Shown in pieces: positions 18,812 to 26,906 of a stretch of 64,000 nucleotides of DNA. The stretch covers positions 744,001 through 808,000 of the forward strand of contig NZ_KE386572.1 in NCBI RefSeq assembly GCF_000427665.1. The letters are read 5' to 3'. How positions within the stretch are numbered: position 1 is the first letter of the stretch; every line of letters begins with the position of its first letter. The notes under the pieces were generated by a model. That model saw only the letters and a program-made list of their open reading frames with translations, was not told the DNA's origin and did not search any database. The DNA is from Geminicoccus roseus DSM 18922. GTDB lineage: Bacteria; Pseudomonadota; Alphaproteobacteria; Geminicoccales; Geminicoccaceae. The translations under genes were made by a program, and so were the position numbers.

Positions 18812-19006
18812 GCCAAGATCCTCCCAGATCGTTGTCTCCTTCCTATCGGCCCCAGGGGCCCGCCATCCATCCCAAACCGTTCGAGGGTCCATCGTCCTTT
18901 CTACGCGGCCACATCCCCTAAGGGAGCCCATGCGCTTGACGCAGGTCCCGCCGCCCCGCAGGTGGCTTCAGGCGCCCGCCACCTTCCAAGGCGCCCGGAG
19001 CCAAGC

Positions 19007-19882
19007 ATGACCCAGCCCCTCACCGTCGCGATCACCGGCGGCAACGGCAATCTCGGCCGCAAGCTGATCGCGGCGTTCGCGCCCCAGGACTGGTGCGGCG
19101 CGGTCCTGGCGATCGACCGGCAGTTCGAGGGCGATCTCGGCAGCGCCAAGGCCCAGCCGGTCCGGGCGGACCTGACCGATCGCGACGACCGTGCCTGGCA
19201 GGATGCGATCGGCAGCGCCGATGCCGTGGTGCACCTGGCCGCCCAGAACCCCTATCCCGACGCGAGTTGGACCGACTCGACCCGGTCGTTCGACATGACG
19301 ATCAACGTGGTCGCCGCGGCCAGCGCCAGCGGGCGGCCCTGCCGGATGGTGTTCGCCACCTCCAACCACGTGATGGGCCGCTACAAGGACCGGCCGGAGG
19401 CGACCATCTCGGCATCGCTGCGTCCGGACACCCAGCCCGGCGTCGGCACGCAGTGGGACAGCGACGGCAAGCTCCTGGACGCCACGCCCTATGCCACCGC
19501 CAAGCTGATGGGCGAGCGCCTGTGCGTGATGCAGGCGGAGCATGGCGCGATGACGGCGGTGGCCTTGCGGATCGGCTGGTGCCAGCCGGGCGCCAACCAT
19601 CCGGGCACAATCAGCGCCTCGGGCACGCCCAAGGAAGGCCGGGCCGCGTTGGACGAGGCGGGACAGCGGGACCTGACCTGGTTTCGCAACATGTGGCTGT
19701 CCAACCGCGACTTCACCGGGCTGGTCCAGGCAGCGATCCTGGCCGATGCGTCGGCCTGGCCCGCACCCGGGATCGTGGTGAACGCCATGTCCTCGAACAC
19801 CGGCGCGCCCTGGGACCTGGAGCCGACCGAGCGCCTCCTGGGCTATCGGCCGGTGGACGATGTCTGGCAGGTTCTGGGCTGA
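19007..19882 (+). CDS. NAD(P)-dependent epimerase/dehydratase, uronate-dehydrogenase-like
   Basis: A 291-residue extended SDR with N-terminal ITGGNGNLGRKL, VVHLAAQNP, and the catalytic pair in TPYATAKLMGER (Y-x3-K). The motif TSNHVMGRYKDRP closely resembles the SSNHVIG segment of uronate dehydrogenases, which oxidise galacturonate or glucuronate to aldarolactones. That assignment is inference. ATG at 19007 has a CGGAG site; the same frame is open from 18197 but the upstream portion overlaps the hydrolase gene in antisense and is not coding-like. Confidence 0.85.
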   Translation: MTQPLTVAITGGNGNLGRKLIAAFAPQDWCGAVLAIDRQFEGDLGSAKAQPVRADLTDRDDRAWQDAIGSADAVVHLAAQNPYPDASWTDSTRSFDMTINVVAAASASGRPCRMVFATSNHVMGRYKDRPEATISASLRPDTQPGVGTQWDSDGKLLDATPYATAKLMGERLCVMQAEHGAMTAVALRIGWCQPGANHPGTISASGTPKEGRAALDEAGQRDLTWFRNMWLSNRDFTGLVQAAILADASAWPAPGIVVNAMSSNTGAPWDLEPTERLLGYRPVDDVWQVLG

Positions 19883-19898
19883 GCGGTCCAGGCCTCGC

Positions 19899-20807
19899 TC
19901 ACAGGGCTTCGATCAGGCGGCGGCGCTTGCCGATCTCGGCGGCCATGAAGTCGGAAAACACCCGGATGCGCGGGACCTGGCGCAAATCGGGATGGGTCAA
20001 CAGCCACAGGTCGGCGGCCAGCGCCGGCTCGGGCGGGGCCAGGCGCACCAGCCCCGGCATGGGGTCGGCAATGAAGCAGGGCAGGTGGCCGATGCCGATC
20101 CCGGCCTGCACCGCCTCGGCCAATCCGAGGACGGTGTTGACCTTGTAGGCGATCCGTTCGGCGGGCACCCGCTCACGGACCTGGCGGACCACCTGCAGGG
20201 CGGCAAGGTCGTCGCCGAGCGAGACCCAGTGGCGCCGGTACAGCTCGTCCACCCCGCCCTCGGGTGTGGCCAGGAAGTCCTCGCTCCGCCCATAGAGCGC
20301 CCAGGCGATCCTGGCCAGCCGGCGGCCGACCAGGTTCTCGGGCGGATGGTCGGTGGCGCGGATCGCCACGTCCGCGTCGCGCTTGGACAGGTTGAGGGCC
20401 TGGTTGGTCAGCACGACATCGAGCCGCACGTCCGGACAGGCCTCTCGGAAGCGGGCGAACAGCGCGGTCAGCAGATAAACCAGCAGGCTGTCGTTGGTGG
20501 TGACGCGCAACTCTCCAGCCGGGGCGGAACCCCGGCCGGCCAGCCGGCGGGTGACCGTGGTGATCTCCTCGTCCAGCCGGCCGGCCAGCGCCACGATCTC
20601 CTCGCCGGCGGAGGTCGGCACGTAGCCGGTCCGGTGCCGCTCGAACAGCGCGATGCCGAGTAACTCCTCGATCTGGCGCAGCCGCCGGAACACGGTCGAG
20701 TGATTGACGCCGATCTTGGCCGCGGCAGCCGGCAGGCCCCTGGCTTCCGCCACGGCCTGGATCAGGCGCAGGTCGTCCCATGCCAGTCGGTCAAAGGCCT
20801 CGGCCAT
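19899..20807 (-). CDS. LysR family transcriptional regulator
   Basis: A 302-residue LysR regulator. The N-terminal winged helix (residues about 8-65: LRLIQAVAEARGLPAAAAKIGVNHSTVFRRLRQIEELLG) is followed by a linker helix and a periplasmic-binding-like effector domain. It sits 70 bases downstream of a DoxX gene on the same strand and near the divergent dioxygenase/esterase genes, so it probably controls those. ATG at 20807 has GGGGACAGG before it; the extension to 20864 has no conserved residues. Confidence 0.88.
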   Translation of the reverse strand: MAEAFDRLAWDDLRLIQAVAEARGLPAAAAKIGVNHSTVFRRLRQIEELLGIALFERHRTGYVPTSAGEEIVALAGRLDEEITTVTRRLAGRGSAPAGELRVTTNDSLLVYLLTALFARFREACPDVRLDVVLTNQALNLSKRDADVAIRATDHPPENLVGRRLARIAWALYGRSEDFLATPEGGVDELYRRHWVSLGDDLAALQVVRQVRERVPAERIAYKVNTVLGLAEAVQAGIGIGHLPCFIADPMPGLVRLAPPEPALAADLWLLTHPDLRQVPRIRVFSDFMAAEIGKRRRLIEAL

Positions 20808-20877
20808 CCTGTCCCCGCAAGACGCGGCACAGCCGGCGCATGAGGCGCCGGCTGTGCCATGCAACGATCTGGCGCCA

Positions 20878-21315
20878 TTAGGCCGCGGCGATCGCCGACC
20901 TGCCAGTGTTGATCACGGAGGCAGGCGTGCTCCTGAGTGCAAAGGCGCCATCGCCGATCAGGGCATGGGCCAGCGCGCCCACCGCCAGGAAGGCCGGAAA
21001 TTCCCAGCCGCCGTTCGGCGCGCTGAACACCCACCCGTTCGGGAAGTGGACAGCGAGCGCGCCCAGCAGGATCGGCAACAGGGCCAGGGAGAACAGGCGG
21101 CTGTGGTAGCCGACCAGGATGGCGATGCCGCCGATGAGCTCGGCCAGGATGATCGGCCAGGCCAGCAGGACCGGCAGGCCGAGCGAGCCCAGATAGCCCT
21201 CGAAGCCGGCCACCGTGAAGATCGCGTACTTCAGGTAGGCATGGGCGACGAACATGATGCCCAGGGCAGCACGCAGGGCAAAGACACCGTAGGGAGCAAG
21301 ACGCTGATCAATCAT
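20878..21315 (-). CDS. DoxX family membrane protein (MhqP-like)
   Basis: A 145-residue protein with four hydrophobic helices and the DoxX hallmarks: N-terminal arginine-rich start then ALRAALGIMFVAHAYLK, IILAELIGGIAILVG, and a GWVFSAPNGGWEFPAFL stretch. DoxX proteins are inner-membrane components linked to quinone and redox stress. In Bacillus the mhqNOP operon groups such a protein with a ring-cleaving dioxygenase, and here the neighbouring divergent genes encode dioxygenase and esterase homologues. ATG at 21315 has AGGAA nine bases upstream. Confidence 0.87.
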   Translation of the reverse strand: MIDQRLAPYGVFALRAALGIMFVAHAYLKYAIFTVAGFEGYLGSLGLPVLLAWPIILAELIGGIAILVGYHSRLFSLALLPILLGALAVHFPNGWVFSAPNGGWEFPAFLAVGALAHALIGDGAFALRSTPASVINTGRSAIAAA

Positions 21316-21387
21316 CACAGGGTTCCTCGGAGGGACAACTCTCGCAGCGAGCATCCTCGTTTCCCTCTGGCAACGCAAAATGCCGAT

Positions 21388-21416
21388 ATGCATGAATGAC
21401 ATTGCATCAGCGCAAT
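21388..21416. promoter_or_regulatory. Overlapping dyads in the DoxX/dioxygenase divergent region
   Basis: ATGCA at 21388-21392 mirrors TGCAT at 21403-21407, and ATTGC at 21401-21405 mirrors GCAAT at 21412-21416 (ATTGC-N6-GCAAT). These lie between the DoxX and dioxygenase starts, where a LysR operator would be expected. Only the symmetry is seen; binding is inference. Confidence 0.45.
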
Positions 21417-21500
21417 CAAAGCTCCCTTAGCGACTGCTCCGGGACGGCCTATCTGCTGTGCCAAGCGAAGGCGGTTCGCCGCCAAGGCAAGGAGTCGATC

Positions 21501-22433
21501 ATGAACACCCACGGCATCCATCACGTCACGGCCATTGCCGGCCCCGCCCGGCGCAGCCGCGACTTCTACGTGGGCACGCTCGGGCTGCGCATGGTGAAGC
21601 GCACCGTGAACTTCGACGATCCCACCACCTATCACTTCTACTACGGCGACGAGGCGGGCAGCCCCGGCACGATCATCACCCATTTTCCCTGGGAGCATGT
21701 CGCTGCCGGACGGCTCGGCACCGGGGAGACCGAGGAGACTGTCCTGCGCGTGCCGGAGGCGTCGATCGGCTACTGGACCCAGCGCCTCCTGGAGAAGGGG
21801 GTCCGCCACGAGACGCCCGCCAGGCGCTTCGGCCAGACCGTGCTCTCCTTCAAGGATCCGGACGGGATGCGGCTGGCGCTGGCGGCGGTGCGCGGGATCG
21901 AGAACGAGCCCGGCTGGAGCGGCGGCGAGGTTCCCGCCGAACATGCGATCCGCGGCATCCATGGCGTCAGCCTCCTACTGGACGACGACGCGGCCACGGG
22001 TGCCGTGCTGACCGACGTGCTGGGATTCGAGCCGGTGGGCCGCGAGGGATCGCTGGTGCGGTTCCAGGTGCCTGGCAACCCGATCGGCGGGATCGTCGAC
22101 ATCCACGTGGCGCCGGGCTTCCTGCCGGCACGCATGGGCGGCGGGTCGGTGCACCACGTGGCGTTCCGGGCGGTCGATGACCAGGCGCAGGCCGAGATGG
22201 TCCGCAAGCTGGCGCAGACCCACCGGATCCAGACGACCGAGCAGAAGAACCGCGACTATTTCCGCTCGGTCTATTTCCGTGCGCCGGGCCACACGATCTT
22301 CGAGATCGCGACCGACATACCCGGTTTCGCCACCGACGAGCCGGCCGAGGCGCTCGGGAGCTCGCTGCAGCTTCCCTCCTTCATCCGCTCCCGCCGGGCG
22401 GAGATCGAGGCGGCGCTGCCGAGCATCGACTGA
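21501..22433 (+). CDS. Ring-cleaving dioxygenase of the glyoxalase/VOC superfamily (MhqO/LinE-like)
   Basis: A 310-residue protein with two vicinal-oxygen-chelate modules. The first begins GIHHVTAIAGPARRSRDFYVG; the second includes GSVHHVAFRAVDD and ends with HTIFEIATDIPGF. The two histidines and the glutamate supply the 2-His-1-carboxylate iron site of hydroquinone/gentisate-type ring cleavage enzymes such as PcpA and LinE. ATG at 21501 follows AAGGAG by seven bases. It is followed 19 bases later by a serine esterase, the MhqO-MhqD arrangement. The likely substrate is a substituted hydroquinone; this is inference. Confidence 0.88.
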   Translation: MNTHGIHHVTAIAGPARRSRDFYVGTLGLRMVKRTVNFDDPTTYHFYYGDEAGSPGTIITHFPWEHVAAGRLGTGETEETVLRVPEASIGYWTQRLLEKGVRHETPARRFGQTVLSFKDPDGMRLALAAVRGIENEPGWSGGEVPAEHAIRGIHGVSLLLDDDAATGAVLTDVLGFEPVGREGSLVRFQVPGNPIGGIVDIHVAPGFLPARMGGGSVHHVAFRAVDDQAQAEMVRKLAQTHRIQTTEQKNRDYFRSVYFRAPGHTIFEIATDIPGFATDEPAEALGSSLQLPSFIRSRRAEIEAALPSID

Positions 22434-22452
22434 CGGCAAGGAGCAGGATCCT

Positions 22453-23064
22453 ATGACCGAATTGTCCTTCATCCATCGCTTCGTGCCGGGCACCCTGCCC
22501 GGCCGGCCGCCGGTCCTGCTCCTGCATGGCACCGGCGGCGACGAGACCGACCTCCTGCCGCTGGGCCAGGCCCTGGCGCCCGGCTCGGCGCTGCTCTCCC
22601 CGCGCGGCAAGGTGCTGGAGCACGGCATGCCGCGCTTCTTCCGCCGGCTGGCGGAAGGCGTCTTCGATGAAGCGGACCTCCGGTTCCGGGCAGGCGAACT
22701 GGCCGAGTTCGTCACCGAGGCGCGCGACGCCTATGGACTGGAGGCGCCGATCGCGCTGGGCTTCTCCAACGGTGCCAACATCGCGGCGGCCACCCTCCTG
22801 CTGCGGCCGGACGCGCTGGCGGGCGCGGTGCTGATCCGGGCCATGGTGCCGTTGGCCGAGCCACCCGCCGCCGACCTCGGCGGCAAGCCGGTCCTGCTGC
22901 TTTCCGGGGCCGCCGACCCGATCGTGCCGCAGGAGAATGCGGCGCGGCTGGCCGCCCAGCTCAGCAGCGCCGGCGCCATGGTCGAGCACCGGATCCTGCC
23001 GGTCGGCCATGGCATGTCTCAGGCCGACCTGAACATCGCCAGGGAGTGGTTGCAGCATCGGTGA
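22453..23064 (+). CDS. Alpha/beta hydrolase of the phospholipase/carboxylesterase family (MhqD-like)
   Basis: A 203-residue esterase with LLLHGTGGDETDLLPLG, the nucleophile in ALGFSNGANIAAATL, aspartate in LLLSGAADPIVP and histidine in LPVGHGMSQADL. Members near ring-cleaving dioxygenases are thought to hydrolyse the cleavage product or act in quinone detoxification. ATG at 22453 has AAGGAG ten bases upstream; the same frame is open from 22177 but overlaps the dioxygenase. Confidence 0.88.
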   Translation: MTELSFIHRFVPGTLPGRPPVLLLHGTGGDETDLLPLGQALAPGSALLSPRGKVLEHGMPRFFRRLAEGVFDEADLRFRAGELAEFVTEARDAYGLEAPIALGFSNGANIAAATLLLRPDALAGAVLIRAMVPLAEPPAADLGGKPVLLLSGAADPIVPQENAARLAAQLSSAGAMVEHRILPVGHGMSQADLNIAREWLQHR

Positions 23065-23069
23065 CGCTG

Positions 23070-23099
23070 GGGCTGGAGGAGCCATGCCTTCTCCAGCCC
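23070..23099 (+). terminator. Hairpin downstream of the MhqD-like gene
   Basis: GGGCTGGAG at 23070-23078 pairs with CTCCAGCCC at 23091-23099 across 12 bases, starting six bases after the esterase stop. No U-run follows. Confidence 0.55.
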
Positions 23100-23261
23100 G
23101 GGACCGGCGCAGCCGCAGAGGGCGCGCGGATGCAGCCGGATGGGAGGCGGCGGGTCTGTGGATGCGCCGCCTCCTCCCGCCTTTCATCGACCGGGCACAA
23201 CGTATTATAGTAGTTCTTCCGGCGATCTCGGGTGCAAGCAATGTTGCTCCGGCCTCACCCG

Positions 23262-23325
23262 GGCGGTATATCGAAATCTCCAAGCATTTCTTACTAATTT
23301 CCTAATAATTATCTCGATACCGCCG
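23262..23325. repeat. Spaced inverted repeat in an AT-rich intergenic segment
   Basis: GGCGGTATATCGA at 23262-23274 is mirrored by TCGATACCGCC at 23314-23324, two bases short of perfect, separated by about 39 AT-rich bases. It is part of the 418-base gene-free stretch 23065-23482 before the RTX gene and may be an operator or a large stem. Nothing else was recognised there. Confidence 0.5.
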
Positions 23326-23482
23326 CAGTCAGATCCGCGGCTGCTTCACCTCGCTCATGGTTAAACCACCGCTTGGCGAGGATGGCGGCTCGATGTTCAC
23401 GACATGGCCGGCCCTGCGGGATCAACGTCCATTTCATTCAATCTCATTGTCATGATGGCTCTTTCGTACCGGAGCAACATAG

Positions 23483-25603
23483 ATGACTTCGACGGAACCG
23501 GCGAACACGCTCGATCAGGCAGGCAATTCCCTGCCGATCGCGCAGGATGACGCCATCACGACGAACCAGAATGCCATCGGCCGCGGCAATGTCATCACGG
23601 AGCTGGGCATCGACACTGATCCTGACGGCGACAAGATCAAGGTGGTCGGGGTGGGAACTGCCTCGGGTCAGGTAGGCGCTGCGGTGGCCGGCTCGGACGG
23701 AGGCTTGTTCACGATCCAGGCCAATGGCGCCTTGCGGTTCGACCCGGACGGCGCCTTCGACGGGCTGGGCAAGGGCGAAACTGCCCTCACGACCGTCAGC
23801 TACACGATCTCGGACGGCAAGGGAGGCACCGCCACCGCCACGGTCACCGCGACCGTCGTCGGCCGGAACGATCCGCCGGAGGCAGCGGCCGCGGCCGAGG
23901 CGACGCAGGGCATCGAGGACACCGCCGTGGCTGGCCAGCTCCTGGCCGGCTCCGACCCGGATGGAGACCGGCTCACCTACCACCTGGTGGATGGGTCGGC
24001 CACCCATGGCTCCGTGGTGGTGAACGAGGATGGCTCCTACCGCTTCGTGCCCGAGCGGGACTTCAACGGCACGGCGATGTTCCAGTACGTCGTGAGCGAC
24101 GGCAGGACCTTCAGTGCCGCCAAGACCGTCAGCATCGAGTTCGCTGCCGCCAACGACGCCCCCATGGCGATGGACGATCGCGGCTACCAGGCGACCGTGG
24201 ACACCCGGATCGTCATCGAGGCGGCGTCTCTTCTGGCCAACGACAATGATCCCGATGCGGGCGACGTGCTGACCCTGGTCTCTGTCTCCGGCCGATCCGC
24301 CAAGGGTGCAACGGTGAGCCTGGATCCGGTCACCGGCCAGATCGTCTATGCCGCCGACAGCAGTGCGTTCGATGGCCTTGGCAGCGATGGGAGGACGACC
24401 GACACCTTTACCTACACCGTCAAGGACAGCGCCGGCTCGCAGAGCACCGCGACCGTGACGATCGACATCCTGGGCGCCGGCCCCCCCGGCTCGATCCTTG
24501 GGACATCGCGCTCGGAGACCATGTTCGGCACCGGCCGCGACGACGCGATCCTCGGCCTGGGCGGCGACGATCATCTGTTCGGCCATGCCGGCAACGATCT
24601 CCTTCTGGGCGGCACCGGCAACGACACCCTGCGTGGCGAGGACGGCAACGACACCCTGAGCGGCGGTGACGGCAACGACACGCTGTTCGGCGCGGGCGGG
24701 AGCGACCTGCTGTTCGGCGGCAGTGGCAACGACCAGCTTTATGGCGAGGATGGCAACGACACCCTGAGCGGGGGAGACGGCAACGATCTCCTGGTAGGGG
24801 CCGGCGGCAACGATCAGCTTGTCGGTGATGCGGGCGACGACACGTTGCGCGGCGAGGATGGCGCCGACATGCTCGACGGCGGTGACGGACACGATACGCT
24901 GAGCGGTGGCGGCGGCGACGATCAGATCTTCGGCGGCCTTGGCCGCGACAGCCTGCGCGGCGAGGACGGCAACGACACGCTGATGGGCGAAGAGGGTGCC
25001 GACCTCCTGTACGGCGCCGGCGGCGACGACGTCCTGTTCGGCGGCACGGGCGCCGATTCGCTGCATGGCGAGGATGGCAACGACAGGCTGAATGGCGAAG
25101 GCGGCAACGACCTGCTCTACGGCGCTGCCGGCAACGACACCATGTCCGGCGGCGCCGGCAGCGACACGCTTCTTGGCAGCGACGGCAGCGACCATCTCTC
25201 TGGCGACCAGGGCGACGACATTCTGGATGGGGGCACCGGCAATGATGTCCTGGTCGGCGGGCGTGGCCGGGATGTCATGAACGGCGGGCACAACGACGAT
25301 CTGTTCAAGTTCGGCAGGGGCGACAGCGGCCTGGGCGACGAGGCCGATGTCATCCAGGGCTTTGAAGGTATCGGAACCAGCAATGGCGACCGGATCGACT
25401 TGAGCGACCTCTTCGACGGCCTGCTCACCTTCAAGGGCAGCCAGGCCTTCGACGGCCTCAACCAGGTCCGGGTGACCGACCGCGGCAGCGATACGGTGAT
25501 CCAGGTCAACTATGCCGGCACGATCGATCCGGACTTCGAGGTCGTCGTGCAGGACGGCCATGTGACGGCGGCTGCCTGGCGGGCGGCGGATTTCGTGTTC
25601 TGA
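23483..25603 (+). CDS. VCBS/cadherin-like and RTX calcium-binding repeat protein
   Basis: A 706-residue, acidic, cysteine-free protein without an N-terminal signal peptide, as is usual for type I secretion substrates. Residues 1-335 hold three cadherin/VCBS-like modules (DPDGDKIKVVGV..., DPDGDRLTYHLVDGSATHG..., NDNDPDAGDVLTLVSVS...). Residues about 360-600 are 27 or so tandem G-G-x-G-x-D-x-L/U nonapeptides that bind calcium in a parallel beta roll. The remaining C-terminal 110 residues contain DVIQGF and RIDLSDL, a common RTX end domain. ATG at 23483 has GGAG. No ABC/MFP secretion genes lie nearby. It is probably an adhesin or matrix protein; no enzymatic domain was seen. Confidence 0.9.
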   Translation: MTSTEPANTLDQAGNSLPIAQDDAITTNQNAIGRGNVITELGIDTDPDGDKIKVVGVGTASGQVGAAVAGSDGGLFTIQANGALRFDPDGAFDGLGKGETALTTVSYTISDGKGGTATATVTATVVGRNDPPEAAAAAEATQGIEDTAVAGQLLAGSDPDGDRLTYHLVDGSATHGSVVVNEDGSYRFVPERDFNGTAMFQYVVSDGRTFSAAKTVSIEFAAANDAPMAMDDRGYQATVDTRIVIEAASLLANDNDPDAGDVLTLVSVSGRSAKGATVSLDPVTGQIVYAADSSAFDGLGSDGRTTDTFTYTVKDSAGSQSTATVTIDILGAGPPGSILGTSRSETMFGTGRDDAILGLGGDDHLFGHAGNDLLLGGTGNDTLRGEDGNDTLSGGDGNDTLFGAGGSDLLFGGSGNDQLYGEDGNDTLSGGDGNDLLVGAGGNDQLVGDAGDDTLRGEDGADMLDGGDGHDTLSGGGGDDQIFGGLGRDSLRGEDGNDTLMGEEGADLLYGAGGDDVLFGGTGADSLHGEDGNDRLNGEGGNDLLYGAAGNDTMSGGAGSDTLLGSDGSDHLSGDQGDDILDGGTGNDVLVGGRGRDVMNGGHNDDLFKFGRGDSGLGDEADVIQGFEGIGTSNGDRIDLSDLFDGLLTFKGSQAFDGLNQVRVTDRGSDTVIQVNYAGTIDPDFEVVVQDGHVTAAAWRAADFVF
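24611..25258 (+). repeat. Six 108-bp higher-order repeats within the RTX region
   Basis: Nonapeptides fall into blocks of four (36 residues, 108 bp): the second of each block reads EDGND-like in five of six units and the fourth is AGG/GGG-like in four of six. Six blocks run exactly from 24611 to 25258. This indicates duplication of four-repeat units rather than of single nonapeptides. Confidence 0.75.
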
Positions 25604-25632
25604 AACCCGCTGCTCGCGCCGAGCCATCTCCT

Positions 25633-25662
25633 GCAGAGGCAGGGACTCGTTCCCTCCTCTGC
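25633..25662 (+). terminator. Hairpin downstream of the RTX gene
   Basis: GCAGAGG (25633-25639) plus AGGGA (25641-25645) pairs with TCCCT (25651-25655) plus CCTCTGC (25656-25662), with one bulged C and a five-base loop. It lies 29 bases after the RTX stop. Confidence 0.6.
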
Positions 25663-25705
25663 CCATCCCTAGGATGACGGCGCCGAGGGCCGCCCCTGGA
25701 AAGTT

Positions 25706-25729
25706 GGCCGGGCCCAGCGGGGCCCGGCC
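25706..25729 (-). terminator. Perfect 10-bp GC hairpin beside the gloA stop
   Basis: GGCCGGGCCC at 25706-25715 pairs with GGGCCCGGCC at 25720-25729 over an AGCG loop, six bases beyond the gloA stop on the minus strand. Together with the hairpin at 25633-25662 it separates two convergent units. Confidence 0.65.
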
Positions 25730-25735
25730 GGCGCG

Positions 25736-26143
25736 TCAGCCGCGCGTGTCGAGGTCGATCAGCTCGATCTTGTAGCCGTCCGGATCCTCGACGAAGGCGA
25801 TGTGCGTGGTGCCGTGCTTCATCGGGCCTGGCGGCCGCGGGATCTTCGCGCCCGCCTTCTCCAGCTCCTTGCAGATGCCGTGGATGTCGCGGACGCCCAG
25901 GGCGATATGGCCGTAGCCGTTGCCCAGGTCATAGGGTTCCTTCTGGTCCCAATTGTAGGTCAGCTCGACCACCGCATGGGTTTCCTCGGGACCGTAGCCG
26001 ACGAAGGCGAGCGTGAACTTGCCCTCGGGGAAGTCCATCTTGCGCAGGAGCTGCATGCCGAGCAGGCGGGTGTAGAAGTCCAGCGACTTGTCGAGGTCCT
26101 TCACCCGGACCATCGTATGCATCATCTGAAACTTGTCAGACAT
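25736..26143 (-). CDS. gloA: Lactoylglutathione lyase (glyoxalase I)
   Basis: A 135-residue glyoxalase I that converts the methylglyoxal-glutathione hemithioacetal to S-lactoylglutathione in the cytoplasm. All four metal ligands of the dimeric enzyme are visible: His in MMHTMVRVKDL, Glu in AVVELTYNW, His in GYGHIALGV and Glu in DGYKIELIDL. The loop length matches the nickel-type bacterial enzyme. ATG at 26143 overlaps the stop of the MIP18-domain gene by eight bases, so it is the last gene of a three-gene operon. The frame runs further upstream to 26251 without family residues. Confidence 0.93.
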   Translation of the reverse strand: MSDKFQMMHTMVRVKDLDKSLDFYTRLLGMQLLRKMDFPEGKFTLAFVGYGPEETHAVVELTYNWDQKEPYDLGNGYGHIALGVRDIHGICKELEKAGAKIPRPPGPMKHGTTHIAFVEDPDGYKIELIDLDTRG

Positions 26144-26906
26144 GAGCGTGTCTCTTCCCTTCGAGAATCGTGCCGGTGCCAGGGCGGGCATCGGCATAGC
26201 GCGCTTCCAGGTAGATGCGGCACATCTCGGCATTGGCCTCGGCGGCACCACGTACCCGGCGTATCTCGCGCAGGTGCTGCGTGTACCGTTCCATCGTCAC
26301 CGCGTCACCGGCCAAGGTGGTGAAGGCCGGCGCATCCGGGGCGATCGAGCCGCCGTCGACCAGCCGCGCCGTGAGATAGCGCAGCGCCAACGGGCGGATC
26401 TCGCCCTCGCCATGCGCCAGCTCGCGCAGCCCGCCCACGTTGAGCGACAGCGCCTCCTCGACGCCGCGCAGGACGACCCAGGCCCGCAGCATCCGCTCCT
26501 GACGCCCCAGGAACGCCTTTTCGCGGAACAGCCGGCGGATCTCGGACAGGTCGGTCCTGGCCTCGCCGGCGAACACCTCGGCGAACCCGGCATTACGCGC
26601 GACGCCCTCGTTGATTTTCCGCGCGGCGAAGTGATCAACCAGGCTCACCCGGACCTCGTCGACCCAGGCCAGCGGCTCGACCGCCGCCTTCATGTCGACC
26701 GCCATCAGGAAGGCGAAGTTGGCGGAGCACCAGAAGGTCGGCAGGCGGAAGGTGATCGCGACCACGCCACCCTCGATCTCCACGCTCTCGATGAATCCCA
26801 TCGAGGTGACCGACTGATCTAGCTCCGGATCCAGCACCTCGTCGAGCCGGGCCCTTACCTCGGCCTGCCTGGCCGCATCGACGACCTGCTGTTCATGCCG
26901 TGACAT
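26136..26906 (-). CDS. MIP18/DUF59-domain protein with a helical C-terminal extension
   Basis: A 256-residue protein. Residues about 10-105 resemble the MIP18/DUF59 fold of iron-sulfur assembly factors (VRARLDEVLDPELDQSVTSMGFI, then VVAITFRLPTFWCSANFAFLMAVDM with one conserved-position cysteine). Residues 110-256 are mostly helical and unrecognised. Genes of this type sit beside an amidohydrolase in propane/phenol-type diiron monooxygenase clusters of actinobacteria, where they are presumed maturation factors. Here the monooxygenase itself is absent from the window. ATG at 26906 has GGAGG five bases upstream and overlaps the amidohydrolase end by 14 bases. Confidence 0.75.
   Translation of the reverse strand: MSRHEQQVVDAARQAEVRARLDEVLDPELDQSVTSMGFIESVEIEGGVVAITFRLPTFWCSANFAFLMAVDMKAAVEPLAWVDEVRVSLVDHFAARKINEGVARNAGFAEVFAGEARTDLSEIRRLFREKAFLGRQERMLRAWVVLRGVEEALSLNVGGLRELAHGEGEIRPLALRYLTARLVDGGSIAPDAPAFTTLAGDAVTMERYTQHLREIRRVRGAAEANAEMCRIYLEARYADARPGTGTILEGKRHAHV

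Noticed and set aside
18197-19006. N-terminal extension of the uronate-dehydrogenase-like gene
   Set aside because: The frame is open but antisense to the hydrolase gene, and the Rossmann strand begins right after ATG 19007, which has its own ribosome-binding site.
24540-25290. Regular short DNA repeats resembling a CRISPR array
   Set aside because: The period is 27 and 108 bp, always in frame, and encodes RTX nonapeptides; there are no unique spacers or cas genes.
23450-25666. A 738-codon minus-strand frame opposite the RTX gene
   Set aside because: It stays open because the RTX repeats are GC-rich and periodic. Its translation is a low-complexity Val/Ala repeat with no start signal, whereas the plus strand encodes recognisable calcium-binding motifs.
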